Assembly (NCBI RefSeq): GCF_019175385.1
Contig: NC_083339.1
Coordinates: forward strand, 109,229,601-109,293,600
From: Lycium barbarum
Lineage: Eukaryota; Streptophyta; Magnoliopsida; Solanales; Solanaceae
Reading direction: 5' to 3'
DNA: 64,000 nt
A program made the position numbers and the translations under genes. Numbering within the stretch: the first letter of the stretch is position 1; the number at the start of each line of letters is the position of its first letter. The notes under the pieces were generated by a model. The model did not search any database, had not been told where the DNA came from, and saw nothing but the letters and a program-made list of their open reading frames with translations. Shown in pieces: positions 39,280-51,666 of the stretch.

Positions 39280-40356
39280 GATACACACACACACACACAC
39301 ACACATATATTAATTAGCGATTACATTTATTAGCTATTCCTACTAAGTAACCATGCATTATGAAATTACTCAGAGCCCCTCTATTATTGTCACTTACATA
39401 ACCGTATATAACAGAATAACATAACCCAACAGCCTCATCTATTTCGCAGACACTCAGACATTCATAAATCGAAAATAAGAAATCGGGATAACTTTTCATA
39501 CCACTTTGTCCTATCGGAACTGATTAATATCCCCCTTTTATTTCCCACAATATAGCGAACTTACTAATTAACGGGCAGACACAATGATACAACAATTCTA
39601 GACTACCTTCAACGGCTATCTAATTATAAATTATTCCTTATAAAAAATATCAACAACCCTTGAACAACGGAACACCCAATTTACGCATTTCATTCTTAGC
39701 CTTTCCTGACGTAGACATTAAATGCACGAAAAGCCACAACTACTTTGCTACGAAGGGATTCAACTCTGAAATCTCGAAAGTGAGTGATACCTTAATATAA
39801 TGCCATAAGACTCATGAACACCATCATGAACCCAAGAACAAGATTCAAAATGAAGCATGCATAGTTAATCTAGACTCCTTGGTGAGTAATGCTTTCATGT
39901 CGTTTAAGGAAAATTCTTCTTTTATTAATCTTGAGGGAAAACTCATTACATGAGGGATTATCTTTATAATTTTTTTTAGCAATAATTATGGTTGAGGGCA
40001 TACCATGATGAAGTCTCCGAAGGTTCTATCCAAGTAGCTCCAAGGGCGGCCTAGAATAGGGTTTTAGAAGAAAAGTAGGACAAACTCCGAAATTGGGCTT
40101 TTTAAACTATTTTCTGATTTTGCTCACTTCGTTGCAGCGAAGGGTTTCTCGCTGCAATGGGTCTGCTGCAGCGGTCACGGGTCCGCTGCAGCGAACCTTT
40201 TATACTTGGGCCCTTAAAATTTTAATCTACCCAGTTTTGATCACGATTCTGATTTCACGCAATAATTCTAAGCAAACCTAGCCTTTTAACATCCTAGGAC
40301 TTGGTTTTGAACGTGACCCGTAGAAAGTTTCCATAGCGACCAAGCAAGTCGTTACA
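38774..40356 (-). repeat. 3' LTR of D, internally deleted
   Basis: It starts TGTCACGGCCCC and ends AAGTCGTTACA. It lacks about 830 bp that the other LTR has at 44744-45570; the join is at GAACACCA/TCATGAACCC near 39820. An (AC)n tract occurs at 39247-39305. GC-rich CGCTGCAGCG words lie at 40125-40195, next to minus-strand TTTAAAAAG. Confidence 0.88.
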
Positions 40357-40544
40357 TTAGATTCTAATTGGATAACCGTTCGACCCCAAACGGTTTAAGG
40401 TGGAGAAGGGACCGATAAGTCATATCATTGTGTCTGTCGTAGGTACATAACTATACGCTATGGTTGCCTATGTTGTTTGAAAAATGATCCGGAGAAAGTA
40501 ACACGAACACACATTACGAGGAAGATTTAAAAATTTTAGGGAGG

Positions 40545-41611
40545 GAACCGCTTGCAACAAGCGGTCCCTCGTCATGACGGGCTCGCTGCAATGAAGAGCG
40601 GATCGCTGCAGCGGACACCTTACTACTAGAAAGTGTCGTTGGGGAAGGGGGTTCATCTCCTCTCCCTTCTTATATTTACTCAATCGCCCCCCTTCCCATT
40701 CCCCACGAAAAATCCCTCATTGAAACTTCCCCCTAGTTTCCCAAACTTCCCCTTACCCCTATTTAAACTCCTCACTCTCTCCCATGTCTCCGTATATTCT
40801 CAAAACATAGAAAAACACAATTCCTGGTGCACAGCAAGGGATATGCTTCTTGGGCAACTTCACCAACTTTTCATCTTTCCTAAGGTATGTTTCACGTCCC
40901 TCTACTCTATGCTGTCATTCTACATGCTTGATTTCAAAATTTCTCGTGCCTGTTACTAGTTAGTGTAACTATGATGGGATTTGTGGAAGATATTCTGATT
41001 TGTTTGAAAGAGGGTTTTGTGACCAACATGGGTGGGAGAGTTTTGGTTGTATTTAGTTCTTTAACGTTCAGATGGCCTTAGAACCGTGTTCTACTTAAGA
41101 TCTGCTTGAAAATGGGGGCAGTATCATATTGGGGTGGTGGGTGTAGTGATGGGTACAATTTTAGGTATTTGCTTGAAATCTGAAGTCTAAATGTTGTTGA
41201 AATGATGTCTAAATGTTGTTGAAATGATGTTCTATAGGGCATAAACTACATGCATGCTAACATATTCCCCGATCTAGACTGAATTTTGTAGGTATTTGGT
41301 TGACATTTGAGACCCTATTTTTGAAAAAAAGGGTCTGTCTCATTGAGGAAGAGGATGGGTTCGCTGCAGCAGACCCGTCACAATGAGCCAGGGTCTCATG
41401 GCTACGACACACGTGGGTTGGGGTATTTTCATCCCTGGCGACTTATGTCTCGTTGTCAGATCTCGCTGCAGCGAGCCTACCATCGCTGCAGCAAATGAGT
41501 TTTGGGCAGAAACTCCAGTACATGATTTTTCTCCAACTTTGCTCGATTTTATCCGTCTTAATGTTATTCTACTCATTGTTGGTAGGAGACTAAAGTTGTT
41601 TCTTCTTACAG
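40545..41611 (+). promoter_or_regulatory. Promoter and 5'UTR intron of the antisense gene of D
   Basis: CGCTGCAGCGGAC-type palindromes (40545-40615) lie upstream of TATTTAAAC (40760). A pyrimidine-rich leader follows. Donor CCTAAG/GTATGT (40885) and acceptor TCTTACAG/GTACTTG (41611) define a 727-bp intron, which contains another palindrome cluster (41355-41500). The ATG is 21 bases after the acceptor. Confidence 0.6.
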
Positions 41612-41631
41612 GTACTTGTTCTCTCTACACT

Positions 41632-42934
41632 ATGGCCCAAGATAAAAGTGCTCCTCCCGCGGCCCCAGCCCAAGCTGCCCCTCTCCCCTACAATCGGTTT
41701 GTCACCCCACAATGCAAGACCCGCTTCTGAGAGCAGAAAAAGAAGGGAATTTTGGCAGAGAGAGTATTTATCATGGACCAGGTGGACGATCTTGCCCCCG
41801 ATTTTTACCACCTCCTTCATGAGATCAAATGGACCAAGCTAGTGGAGTCCCTGGTCAAATATAATGCATATTGGGTTAGAGAGGTCTATGCTATGCTTTC
41901 TACTGCGGACTTTTCTTTCTCTAACCCGGTGGTTCAGCTTTGGGGTGTTGCAGTACCATTTGGCCCTACAATGATCAATGATGTTTATGGGCTTGACGAC
42001 AACCCCGAGGATGTGTTGAAGGCAATGGATCATGATAGAAATGGTCAGTGGCTAGTGGATACTTTAGTGGTGGAGAAGAAGAGGCAGATTACTTGGGTCA
42101 ACAACCGGACTAGGATCAAGTCCCACTATTTTTACTGTCGAAGCTCGGAGATGGCTGAACATTGTAGCTTGCAGGATCCATCTTTCGAGCAACACGTATA
42201 ATGTCACCTTATCCCATACACTTGTGGTGGCTTGTGTGCTAGATAGGGTGCTAGTGAATGTGGGTGGTCGGGTGATCCTAGAGCTTAGGTGCTTCATGGA
42301 CAAGCCGGGGGTGAGTTTGATGTTCCCTACCCTCATAACTGTGCTATGTGAGCGTGCCAACATTCCTAGGGAGCATAATGATTTGTGGGTCCATTCTGAT
42401 GTTGATTTTGATCTACTGAGGGTGAAGGGCTCCCAAAGTCGAGGCAAGAAGAGGAAGGTTAACATGAGTGATGAGGATAGTGATGGTTCCGAGAAGGGAA
42501 GGAACAGGGCTGATGCTTCACAGCCCTAGGGCCCTCTTGAGCGGATTGACTTCCAGCTAGCCACTATGAAGACTTTGATGGCTGGTTGGTCACCGAGTTC
42601 CTTTGAGGTGGGGTCATCGAGTGGTGCTGCTGGTACAGGTGGGACTTAAACCAAGCTGCAGGACTCAGTGGACACTCTTCAGAGTGTATATGGTTCTTTG
42701 GCTAAGGCTCACAAGGATCTCCGTCAGGATATGGATAAGGAGAAAACAAATAATAGGGCTTGGGACAAGCTATTTGTTCACATGTGGAAGGGCATTAAGG
42801 GTATTCTGAAGGCAATCAAGCCGCGAGCAAAGCTTCCCAAAGCCGTCAAGGCCGATACCCAGCGGTTCTCCTTCCTTGGCGTGTCTGGTCTTGACACGGA
42901 TGAATCTAATAGCTCGAGTATTGGCGGTGACTAG
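41632..42934 (+). pseudogene. Antisense 'putative plant transposon protein' gene of D
   Basis: The ATG at 41632 starts MAQDKSAPPAAPAQAAPLP, and a stop follows near 41730. The next open part (41752-42201) has YWVREVYAML, FGPTMINDVYGLDD, GQWLVDTLVVEKKRQITW. After a frameshift at about 42150 come VACVLDRVLVNV, FPTLITVLCERANIPRE and a basic patch SRGKKRKVN with acidic Ser-rich sequence (42440-42500). After a stop, a tail with FVHMWKGIKGILKAIKP ends at 42934. Domain order equals the gene of element A (WLVSMLVAEED, ITSLCKRAGV, SWRGIKGLW). The family function is unknown; I infer a nuclear, possibly DNA-binding protein. Three breaks make it inactive. Confidence 0.75.
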
Positions 42935-43740
42935 GCAACCAGTGGCCCCAAACACTAATGGCCCCTCTCTTATAAGCATGGTTTTTTCTCAGCCTGTGCA
43001 GGGCTTTTAATTACATACAATGGTTTTTATTTGTTTTTGGTATGATTGGACAATTTTCATTTGTTGTGCCCATACTTTGTTGGATATTTGTGTTGTTTTG
43101 GTGGTTGTAGACAATGGCCCTTGTTGGGCATGGGTTTTCATGCATGGTTGTGTTTAGAATTGCTCGTGCTGGCTTGTTTTGTTGAATTTTGTACAGGTTT
43201 GAAAAATTGGTTCCGCAGATGTAGGTCACTGGTTCAGGGTTCGTTGGTGCGGACGCCTTGCAATGAAAAGACTTATTACGACGATCGACTCTTCGTGACG
43301 ACGACCCAAAGAGAGGCGAGGGTCCACTGTAGCGGGCTTTGATTTGAAACGAGGAACCCGCTACAGTGAGCCTATTTTCGGTGCAACGAAGGGAATGATT
43401 TCATCCCCCACCCTATACAGCATAACACCCAAACTCATTTGATTATTAGTCTAATTACATTACCATAACATTGTTGCTACAGATAGATGTCTGCTGGCTT
43501 ATCCAGATACCAATTTGACTTACCAAGGTACCAATCGGAATCATCTAGATACCAATTGGACTGAGATTAAGAATTTTCGAAGAGACTGAGATCGCACGAT
43601 AGGGAGAAAAGAAGCGAAGAATTCCAAGATGTCCCATAACCTCCCGTGGATGGGTACAAACATCATCGTACCATTCCACGAGACTTTACTAGAAATTCCT
43701 TTGTACTCATGAGACCGGTAACCTAGGCTCTGATACCAAC
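42935..43740 (-). other. Leader region and primer site of D
   Basis: TTGGTATCAGAGCC on the minus strand (43726-43739) is the primer site. Next to it lies the leader shared with A. The AATTGGTATCT motifs are at 43547-43557, 43526-43536 (mutated) and 43505-43515, again 21 bp apart. A GC-rich palindrome cluster is at 43225-43390. No gag is seen. Confidence 0.75.
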
Positions 43741-46091
43741 TCTCACAGCCCCAGTTCACGGGTCGTACGGGCACCTACGTTATCCCTTCTGGCAGGCGAA
43801 CCCTTAGCCAACACTTCATTCATAAAATCATTTTACCAATTGAGGCCAAGAATATTGAAATAAATAAGTAAATAAAATTCCTTGCTAGTAAATTCACACC
43901 TTACAATTTTAACAATACAAATTCCCTGGACCTAGTCTAGACCTGTACAAGAGCTTCTATGACATACAACGATGGTCAAGTAAAATAACATAATGACACA
44001 GATTCTGTCTCGAAGAAGATACACAAAAGCTGTCGGAGGATATCTACCGCTGCAACACCCTAAAACCTCCAAGCAGTACCCTGAAGACACATCTATACCC
44101 CAAAAGGAATGTAGCAAGATTACTATCAGTACACCACACGTAATGGTAAGCATCATAGGCAGACTAAGATTTTTTCACGCAATATAATGTAAAATTAAAC
44201 AGAATAAACACACACACACACACACACATTAATTAGCGATTACATTTATTAGCTATTCCTACTAAGTAACAATGCATCATGAAATTACTTGGAGCCCCAC
44301 TATTACTATCACTTACATAATCGCATATAATGGAATAACATAGCCCAACAACTTCGTCTATTTCGTAGACTCTCAGACAATCATAACTCGAAAATAAGAA
44401 ACCGGGACAACTTTTCATACCACTTTGTCCTATTGGAACTGATTCACATCCCCCTTTTATTTCCCACAATATAACAAACTTACTAATTAACGGGCAAACA
44501 CAATGATACAACGCTTCCAGACAACCCTCAACGGCTATCTAATTATAAATTATTCCTTATAACAAATATCAACAACCCTTGAACAACGAAACACCCAATT
44601 TACATATTTCATTCTTAGCCTTTCCTGACGTAGACATTAAATGCATGAAAAACCAAAACTACTTTGCTACAAAGGGATTCAACTTTGAAATCTTGAAAGT
44701 GAGTCATACCTTAATATAATGCCATAAGACTCGTGAACACCACCAATAGAGTATATATATACGCATAAGGAAATAATTACGGAAGTACAACTAAATAAAT
44801 GTAATCTCTCACCAACCATGTACACACACACTAAATGGTAATGTTTTCCCCAAATAGTCATGACCTGCAGGGGACCCATAGTGTCCATGTACCGCTCGTT
44901 CCGGAACAAACCTCGGACCACGAGTTCATAACAAGGCCACATCGTCACCCCTGTCAAATGTACCTTACGCAGATGTATATGTTCCATCTTCAATTATTAT
45001 AAGTATTATCCATCACAGTATATTATCCATAATTTCCATTACACGCTATTACCCATAATGTCTTAATCGAACATAATCAAATGATAAACACGAAGTGATG
45101 CCAGAATTAGTGATGTACCAATCGAATTACCATAAGTCATACTAGAACTCGATATTAATCATGCATACCTACAATGGAAATTACTATAGTAAAGTACGCG
45201 CCACCTAACATAGCGTAATCCAACCTATACTAAGACCAATTTACAACCGCATCAAGCCCAACCATTCTAGAACTTCCATGGTTACACATGCAACACTAAT
45301 ATCCTTCTTAGAACAATTAGCTAAGTTTCTCACTACTACAAGCCCTTTTTTAATGCTAACAATGTCAATCTATCGTATGTCCAACCGAACTTCTTGTCCG
45401 AAGACCTAATCATTCTTTCTCCTTTCAATTCTACGTCATATATACGTTTCACTAATCAATGTCTAACTCAAGTAAACCATAACCTACCTCGATGCCGAGC
45501 AGCTATCAAGAGTGTCGTGGAGTCTCCTTCTGTCGCCTTCCAGAATCAAAGCCTTGACAGCGAATTCTTATCATGAACCCGAGAATAAGAGTCAATATCA
45601 AGCATGTATATTTAATCTAGACTCCTTGGTGATTAATTCTTTTATGTCGTTTATGGACAATTCTTATTTTATTAATCTTGAGGGAAAACTCACTACATGA
45701 GGGAGTTTTTTAGCAATAACGATTGTTGAGGGCTTACCTTGATGAAGTCTCCAAAGGTTCTATCCAAGTAGCTCCAAGGGCAGCCTAGAATAGGGTTGGA
45801 GAAGAAAAGTAGGACAAACCCCGAAATTGGGATATTTAAACTATTTTTCTGATTTTGCTCACTTCGTTGCAGCGAAGGGTTTCTCGCTACAACGAGCCTG
45901 CTGCAGCAGTCAGGGGTCTGCTGCAGCAAACCTTTCATACCCAGGCCCACAAAATTTTAATCTACCCAGTTTTGATCACGATTTTGATTTCACGCAATAT
46001 TTCTAAGCAAGCCTAGCCTTTTAACATCCAAGAACTTGGTTTTGAACGTGACCCGCAGAAAGTTTACATAACGATCAAGAGAGTCATTACA
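43741..46091 (-). repeat. 5' LTR of D
   Basis: It begins TCTCACAGCCCC (second base mutated) and ends GAGTCATTACA. At 2351 bp it is the fuller copy. Its unique central part (44744-45570) has the 'catgacctgcaggggaccca' word found in the LTRs of C, showing that C and D LTRs are related. A short (AC)n is at 44210-44228. Confidence 0.87.
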
Positions 46092-46095
46092 AATA

Positions 46096-47412
46096 AACCA
46101 AGTAATTCAATGATAATCGAAGATCAATCGAGCCATTTTAGAAATTATTAAGGATAAACTAAGTGATTCAATGATAATCAAAGATCGATTGAGCCATTCC
46201 ATCAACCATTAAGGATAAACTTAGTGAATCAATGATAATCAAAGATCGATTGAGCCATTTTAAGAATTATTAAAGATAAACTAAGTGATTCAATGATAAT
46301 CAAAGATAGTTCAAGTAATACTATTATTATTATTAAGGATAAACTTAGTAATTCAATGATAATCGAAGATCGACCGAGCCATTTTAGAAATTATTAAGGA
46401 TAAACCAAGTGGTTTAATGATTCTTTTAGATGTAAGCCAACAACTTCAATGGTTTTCGTACAACTAAAGCAATTGCTAGTACAACTACTGAAGTTGTCGA
46501 ACAACTGATTGAGTTGACAGAACAACTTCCATAGTTGTTGGCACAACTAAGGTAGTTGTTGAGCATAAACTATGAATTATTAAGGATAAAACAAGTGATT
46601 CAATTATAATCGAAGAACGATCGATCCATTTTAGGAATTATTAAGGATAAAACAAGTGATTCAATGATAATCGACGATCGATCGAGCCATTTTAGGAATT
46701 ATTAAGGATAAACCAAGTGAATCAATGATAATCAAAGATAGCTCAAGTAATACTATTATTATTATTAAGGATAAACTTAGTGATTCAATGATAATCAAAG
46801 ATCGATTGAGCCATTTTAAGAATTATTAATGATAAACCAAGTGATTCAATGATAATTGAAGATCGATCGTGCCATTTTAGGAATTATTAAGCATAAACCA
46901 AGTGATTCAACGATAATCGAAGATCGATCGAGCCATTTTAGGGACTATTAAGGATAAACCAAGTGAATGAATGCTAATCGAAGATAGTTCAAGTAATACT
47001 ATTATTATTATTAAGGATTATCTTAGTGATTCAATGATAATCAAAGATCGATCAAGCCATTTTAGGAATTATTAAGGATAAACCAAGTGATTCAATGATA
47101 ATCGAAGATCGATCGAGCCATTTTAGGAATTACTAAGGATAAACCAAGTGATTCAATGATAATCAAAGATCGATCGAGCATTCCATCAATTATTAAGGAT
47201 AAACTTAGTGAATCAATAATAATCGAAGATCGATTGAGCCATTTTAAGAATTATTAAAGATAAACTAAGTGAATCAATGATAATAGAAGATAGTTCAAGT
47301 AATACTATTATTATTATTATTATTAAGGATAAACTTAGTGATTCTATGATAATCGAAGATCGATCGAGTCATTTTAGGAATTATTAAGGATAAACCAAGT
47401 GATTCAATGATA
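46096..47412. repeat. 61-bp tandem array in the middle of the MULE
   Basis: About 20 units of roughly 61 bp have the form AAGGATAAACCAAGTGATTC..AATGATAATCGAAGATCGATCGAGCC..ATTTTAGGAATTATT. Unit starts at 46150, 46211, 46272, 46335 and 46395 show the period. Many units contain the palindrome GATCGATC. Some are shortened and carry a (TTA)n insertion. A block of the MULE motif interrupts the array at about 46431-46570. The array lies between the two convergent genes. Confidence 0.92.
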
Positions 47413-47655
47413 AATAACTAGAATAATTGTTGGAACAACTTAAGCAGTTGAAGGGACAACTAAAAGAGTTGCTAGGACAACTGAAGCAGTTGTTGAGCAA
47501 CTACATAAATTATTAGACTAATTAAAGTAGTTGTTGGGACACTACAGAAATTACCAGAACAACTAAATAAAAAATTAACACAAGAACTAGTTGTCCATTA
47601 ACCGAAATGGCCATTAAATAAAGTACAAAAAGCAACCCCAGACACAACCAATCCC
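47413..47655. other. MULE motif cluster between array and Ulp1 gene
   Basis: From 47418 to 47570 the sequence is a run of 'gttggaacaactt', 'agttgctaggacaact' and similar words. It directly follows the array and precedes the 3' end of the minus-strand gene. Confidence 0.75.
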
Positions 47656-48241
47656 CTAAGGTTTCAATTCCTTCTCAAGCACCGCAACAACATATCTTAG
47701 CCTAAAATTGTCCACTTCGTTGTCACTGAGTTGTGTCATATCAGTCCTAACAAGAGGTGATTAATAAATGCACAGGAGTACGGTCCACAAGCCTTCCTAG
47801 ACATGTTTCTCGGGATATCCTTTAGATGCTCATACGACCATACTTCATTTAGTAAATTTTCAGGCAAATAGTTGAACTCTACTTTACTTAAGTAGTTTGG
47901 GCCACAATTGGAGAACAGGTTGGATAAATGTAAGGAAAATCTGCTCATCACACTCATTAGTAGTGCAATCATAAACTTGAATCAAGACCTTTGGCAAGAG
48001 GTTTGCACAGATTCACCTTCAATTTGTTTTTTGTCCTAGCATTCTTGGCATTGGTGTTTATGGCCAACCTTTTCCTTAATTCGGGAGTATAAGGAGATCA
48101 CATTACGTAGCTCAGAAATTTGTTCCTCTTTGGTTGTTACTTTTCTAACTTCACTGACCATGAATTTATGGCCTCCAAAAAGGCATTATGCTTATCACAA
48201 CATTTTTTGCATTCACAACAACAAGGGACCTTGGAGATACT
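47656..48241 (-). pseudogene. Ulp1-like protease C-terminus of the MULE gene
   Basis: Minus-strand reading from the edge of E: KVPCCCECKKCCDKHNAF (Cys-rich), a stop, SPYTPELRKRLAINTN, then in another frame IQVYDCTTNECDEQIF, with an Asp fitting the protease triad, and finally IPRNMSRKACGPYSCAFI, where CG is the catalytic-Cys context of Ulp1 (C48) peptidases. After a one-base frameshift near 47735 the tail continues to a TAG near 47656. The segment with the catalytic His is not visible and may be deleted. Such proteases remove SUMO; in Kaonashi MULEs they are captured passengers. This copy is dead. Confidence 0.7.
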
Positions 48242-48999
48242 TGATGTGCCAAGAAATTATGGCACATCCAAGGCCTTTTTACAAGAAGTTTTACTTATTT
48301 TTAAGCAAGTTAGTGGCAATGTAATGTGTTTTTAGTGTTTTTCAGGTATTGGAGCAATTTTGGGATGAAAACTGTTGAAGTGTAGAATTTGGCTTAATGA
48401 TAAAATATTGGCTGTATTCTCAAATAAGGGTCGTATTCCTTGGGCGTATTTAAAGATAAGCAAAACCAGAAAGGCATGCTGAGAAGATGGTGAAAGACAA
48501 ACAACTTTTAAGGACCGTATTCCACTTTACGATCCGTATTTCAAAGTGTATTTAGCATTAAGACACTTGGCAGAAAAGTTGAAGTTTTACAAGTTGAAAG
48601 ATGATCAAGCAGAATATGGACCATAAATCAAAATACGGTCTATAATCCCTGATGTTACAGCTGCCCAGATGTTGAAGCAAAACCAAGGCGTAAACCAGTT
48701 TACGGTCTGTAATGTGAAATACAGACCGTATTTTATGTTGTCGGGGATCAAAGTGTAATTCTGTAACTTTTACGTTTCAAAACCTATACATAGTCCAATG
48801 TAGGGTTTTATTTCGAACCAGTTATTATTTTCTTGACTTTTGGCTTAGAACATTAAATACTCTCTTTACTTTGGAGATTCAAAACATCAATTCAAGTATT
48901 ATCAATTCCTCTTTCCATCCAAAGCAAGCAATTATGAATTCTTCAATTTCTTGTTTCTTGTTCTTTGTCATGAGTAGCTAAATTCCCTTACTAGGGTTG
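48242..48999 (+). repeat. 5' LTR of E, 3' part deleted
   Basis: It matches 55340-56100 of the right LTR, then diverges at about 48999. TACGGTCCGTA-type palindromes, partly mutated, lie at 48510-48735, and CTATACATAG (48784) replaces the TATA box CTATAAATAG of the right copy. Confidence 0.88.
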
Positions 49000-50170
49000 A
49001 GCATTATTGGGATGAGCCTTACTTGTTCAGAACATACGCTGACAATATCATTCGGCGTTGTGTTCCCGAAAGTGAAGTGATGGCGATTCTAAAGGCAGGC
49101 CAAAACTCCCCTGTTGGGGTCATCATAGTGGTAACCGGACTACTGCTAAAGTTCTTTAATGCGGTTATTACTGGCCGACTATCTTTCATGATACAAATCT
49201 GTTGGCGCGGTCTTCTGATCAATGTCAGAGGCAAGGGAGTATAGGCAGAAGGCAAGAGATGCCTATGAACTTTATGATGGAGGTGGAGGTGTTCGATGTC
49301 TGAGAAATTGAATTTATGGGACCCTTTGCGAGCTTTGGTGGCATGAAGTATATCTTGGTTGCTGTGGACTATGTGTCAAAATGGGTAGAAGCGGTGACTT
49401 TACCTAATAATGAGGCCAAGAGTGTCATGGGGTTCCTAAAGAAAAACATATTTACTCGTTTTAGTACTCCGAGGGCTATAATTAGTGATGGTGGTTTTCA
49501 CTTTTGCAATAGAGACTTCGCGGGATTAATGGAGAAGTATGGAGTGAAATATAGGATGGCAACTCCCCATCATCCCCAGACAAGTCGGCAGGTTGAAGTC
49601 TCCAGTCGGGAGATCAAGAGTATTCTAGCTAAAACGGTAAATGCAAACAGAACTGATTGGGCCCACAAGCTTGATGATGCTCTATGGGCTTACCGAACTG
49701 CTTTTAAAACTCCGATTGGAACTTCACCCTTTAAGCTCGTTTTCGAAAAATCTTATCATCTGCTGGTTGAACTTGAGCATAAGGCTATATGGGCTTTAAA
49801 GAAATTGAATATGGATTGGGAAGAGGCGACCAAACTCAGGTTGTTTCAACTCAATGAGATGGATGAATTCCGGTACTAGGCATATGAAAGTACAACACTT
49901 TATAAAGAGAGGATGAAGCAGTATCATGATAAGAAAATCCTGAAGCGAGAATTCTACAAGGGTGATCCCGTCTTGCTGTTTAACTCTAGGTTGAAGTTGC
50001 TACCGGGCAAGCTAAAGTCAAGGTGGTCTGGTCCATTTGAGGTGGTAGGTGTATTACCCCATGGGGTGATTGAACTGAAGTCCGGAGATGGAACTCGGAC
50101 ATTTAAGGTGAACAGGCAGAGGGTGAAACACTATCATGGAATGGTTTATGGGGATAGAATTGTTGACTGA
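49000..50170 (+). pseudogene. Integrase of element E (Athila type)
   Basis: It opens with DEPYLFRTYADNIIRRCVPE, the start of the integrase zinc-binding region, which is soon frameshifted and loses its CxxC context. The core (49316-49879) begins [20 protein letters not shown], preceded by a stop, with Glu where the first catalytic Asp is expected. It goes on with [14 protein letters not shown] (second Asp), [17 protein letters not shown] (Glu) and [16 protein letters not shown]. After a stop at 49879 the C-terminal part (49913-50170) has LLFNSRLKLLPGKLKSRW. It would insert the cDNA into the genome, but it cannot work in this state. Confidence 0.88.
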
Positions 50171-51664
50171 TACCGGTTGAAGCATCTTGGAACAAATGCT
50201 GACTCGGTACATGCCGACCAGGAGTAAATTGGCACCATCGTCATGCTGCGACGTTAAATCAAGCGCTTCTTGGGAGGCAACTCAAGTGTAATTTTTATTT
50301 TCTTTTTGTTCTTGAAGCATATAGGGTAATGTTTGTTTTGGTGCAGGACTATGTTGCAGAAAACTTTGATGAATATCAGGCAAGTTAAGCATCAGATATA
50401 CTATTTTGCGACATTGCAAAATACTCCTTGGATTTACGGACCGTATTTCATAATACGGGGCATAAAACAAGGAGTATTTAACAATGTCACAAAGCAGTAG
50501 CACTGTAATGTAACATGAAAAATTACGACCATGGAATATGGACAGTATTGCAAAATACGTAAACCTAGTCATAATCCTTCATGACACAACACAGTGCACT
50601 GTCTAGAGAAACATCTTTAAATACAAGCCGTATGTCACTTTTCGGACCGTGTTTAGAAAAAAAGGGGCAGTCCCTTAAATTAACGGGCAGAGAGGGAGAA
50701 TATATACCACCTCTTTTCATTATTCCCACCACTTCAAACATGACTTCCTCTCTTCCATCACAAACCCACGAGCTTCCACTTGCAAACCCATCTTATTCCA
50801 CTCCCCATCTCCATAAATACACCATTATCCACTATCCAATTCATCATCTTTACCAAACCAAAACCCTAATCTCTTTGCCCTATATTTTAACTACTTCTTG
50901 TTGATTTTTCTCGCAAATTTCTTCAAGGTTGTCATCTAGTATTCATCATAACAGGTATGATTGACACTCTCCACTATTAATTTACTCAATTTGGGTATGA
51001 AATAGTTGGTAGGTGTTGATTACACTAGGGTCTTGAGAAGTTTGTCTTGGTTAATGATCTTGGGTTGGGGCAATGATGTTATGAGTTTGTAACTCTCTTG
51101 GGAAGTGTGTTGTTAGGGCCCAAATGGGTTGGAGGGCATTCCACACCTTGGATTTCAAATTTCAAGTTTTGGTATGCCCACCAATAGCATGACCCATGAG
51201 TAATTGAAACGAATTTGTCATGAAATTGGGTGAATTCTGAGTAACCCAACCCCCAATTGATGTTTTCTTGAACTACCAAAACATACTCTGTTTATGTGAC
51301 TGTGTGAAGCGAAAGACGAACTCAGAATATGGATTGTATTTCACTTTACGGTCCGTATTTAGTCGTTATATTGAAAAGTCACAAGCAGTGAGGTCAAAAA
51401 TATGAGATGGCACATTACGACCTGAATTATGGACCGTATTTCACTTTACGGTCCGTCTTTAATCATTAAATTGAAAAACCAAAAAAAACAGTGAGGTCCA
51501 AAAACAGAGATGGAACAATACGACCTGAGTTACAGACCCTATTCCACTTTACGGTCCGTATTTTATGTTCACAGTCATAGACAAAAGATAGTTTTTTTTA
51601 CAGTTCTTTTGTTTTCGCCTTTGTTTAGTTGTTTCATGGTAACTAATAGATGTGTCTTTTGCAG
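50171..51664 (+). promoter_or_regulatory. Spacer, promoter and 5'UTR intron of the extra gene in E
   Basis: TACGGACCGTA-type palindromes occur at 50430-50560 and 50640-50655, followed by TATATACC at 50701. A pyrimidine-rich leader ends at the donor AACAG/GTATGA (50955); the acceptor CTTTTGCAG ends at 51664. This 710-bp intron carries a further palindrome cluster (51320-51570, e.g. TTTACGGTCCGTATTT). The ATG follows two bases after the acceptor. Confidence 0.6.
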
Positions 51665-51666
51665 GG

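Larger units (their letters stand above)
38774..46091 (-). mobile_element. Element D: pol-less LTR retrotransposon with antisense gene
   Basis: LTRs at 38774-40356 and 43741-46091 (direct) enclose 3.4 kb with a primer site at the right, a gene on the + strand (antisense to the element) and a 3' signal at the left. There is no gag or pol. Flanks GATAA (38769-38773) and AATAA (46092-46096) match at four of five bases; joined, they rebuild one 61-bp array unit, so D inserted into the array of the MULE. Same family type as A. Confidence 0.87.

Noticed and set aside
49019..49255. 78-codon frame (-) at the start of integrase
   Set aside because: It is the shadow of the + strand zinc-binding region, which carries family words.
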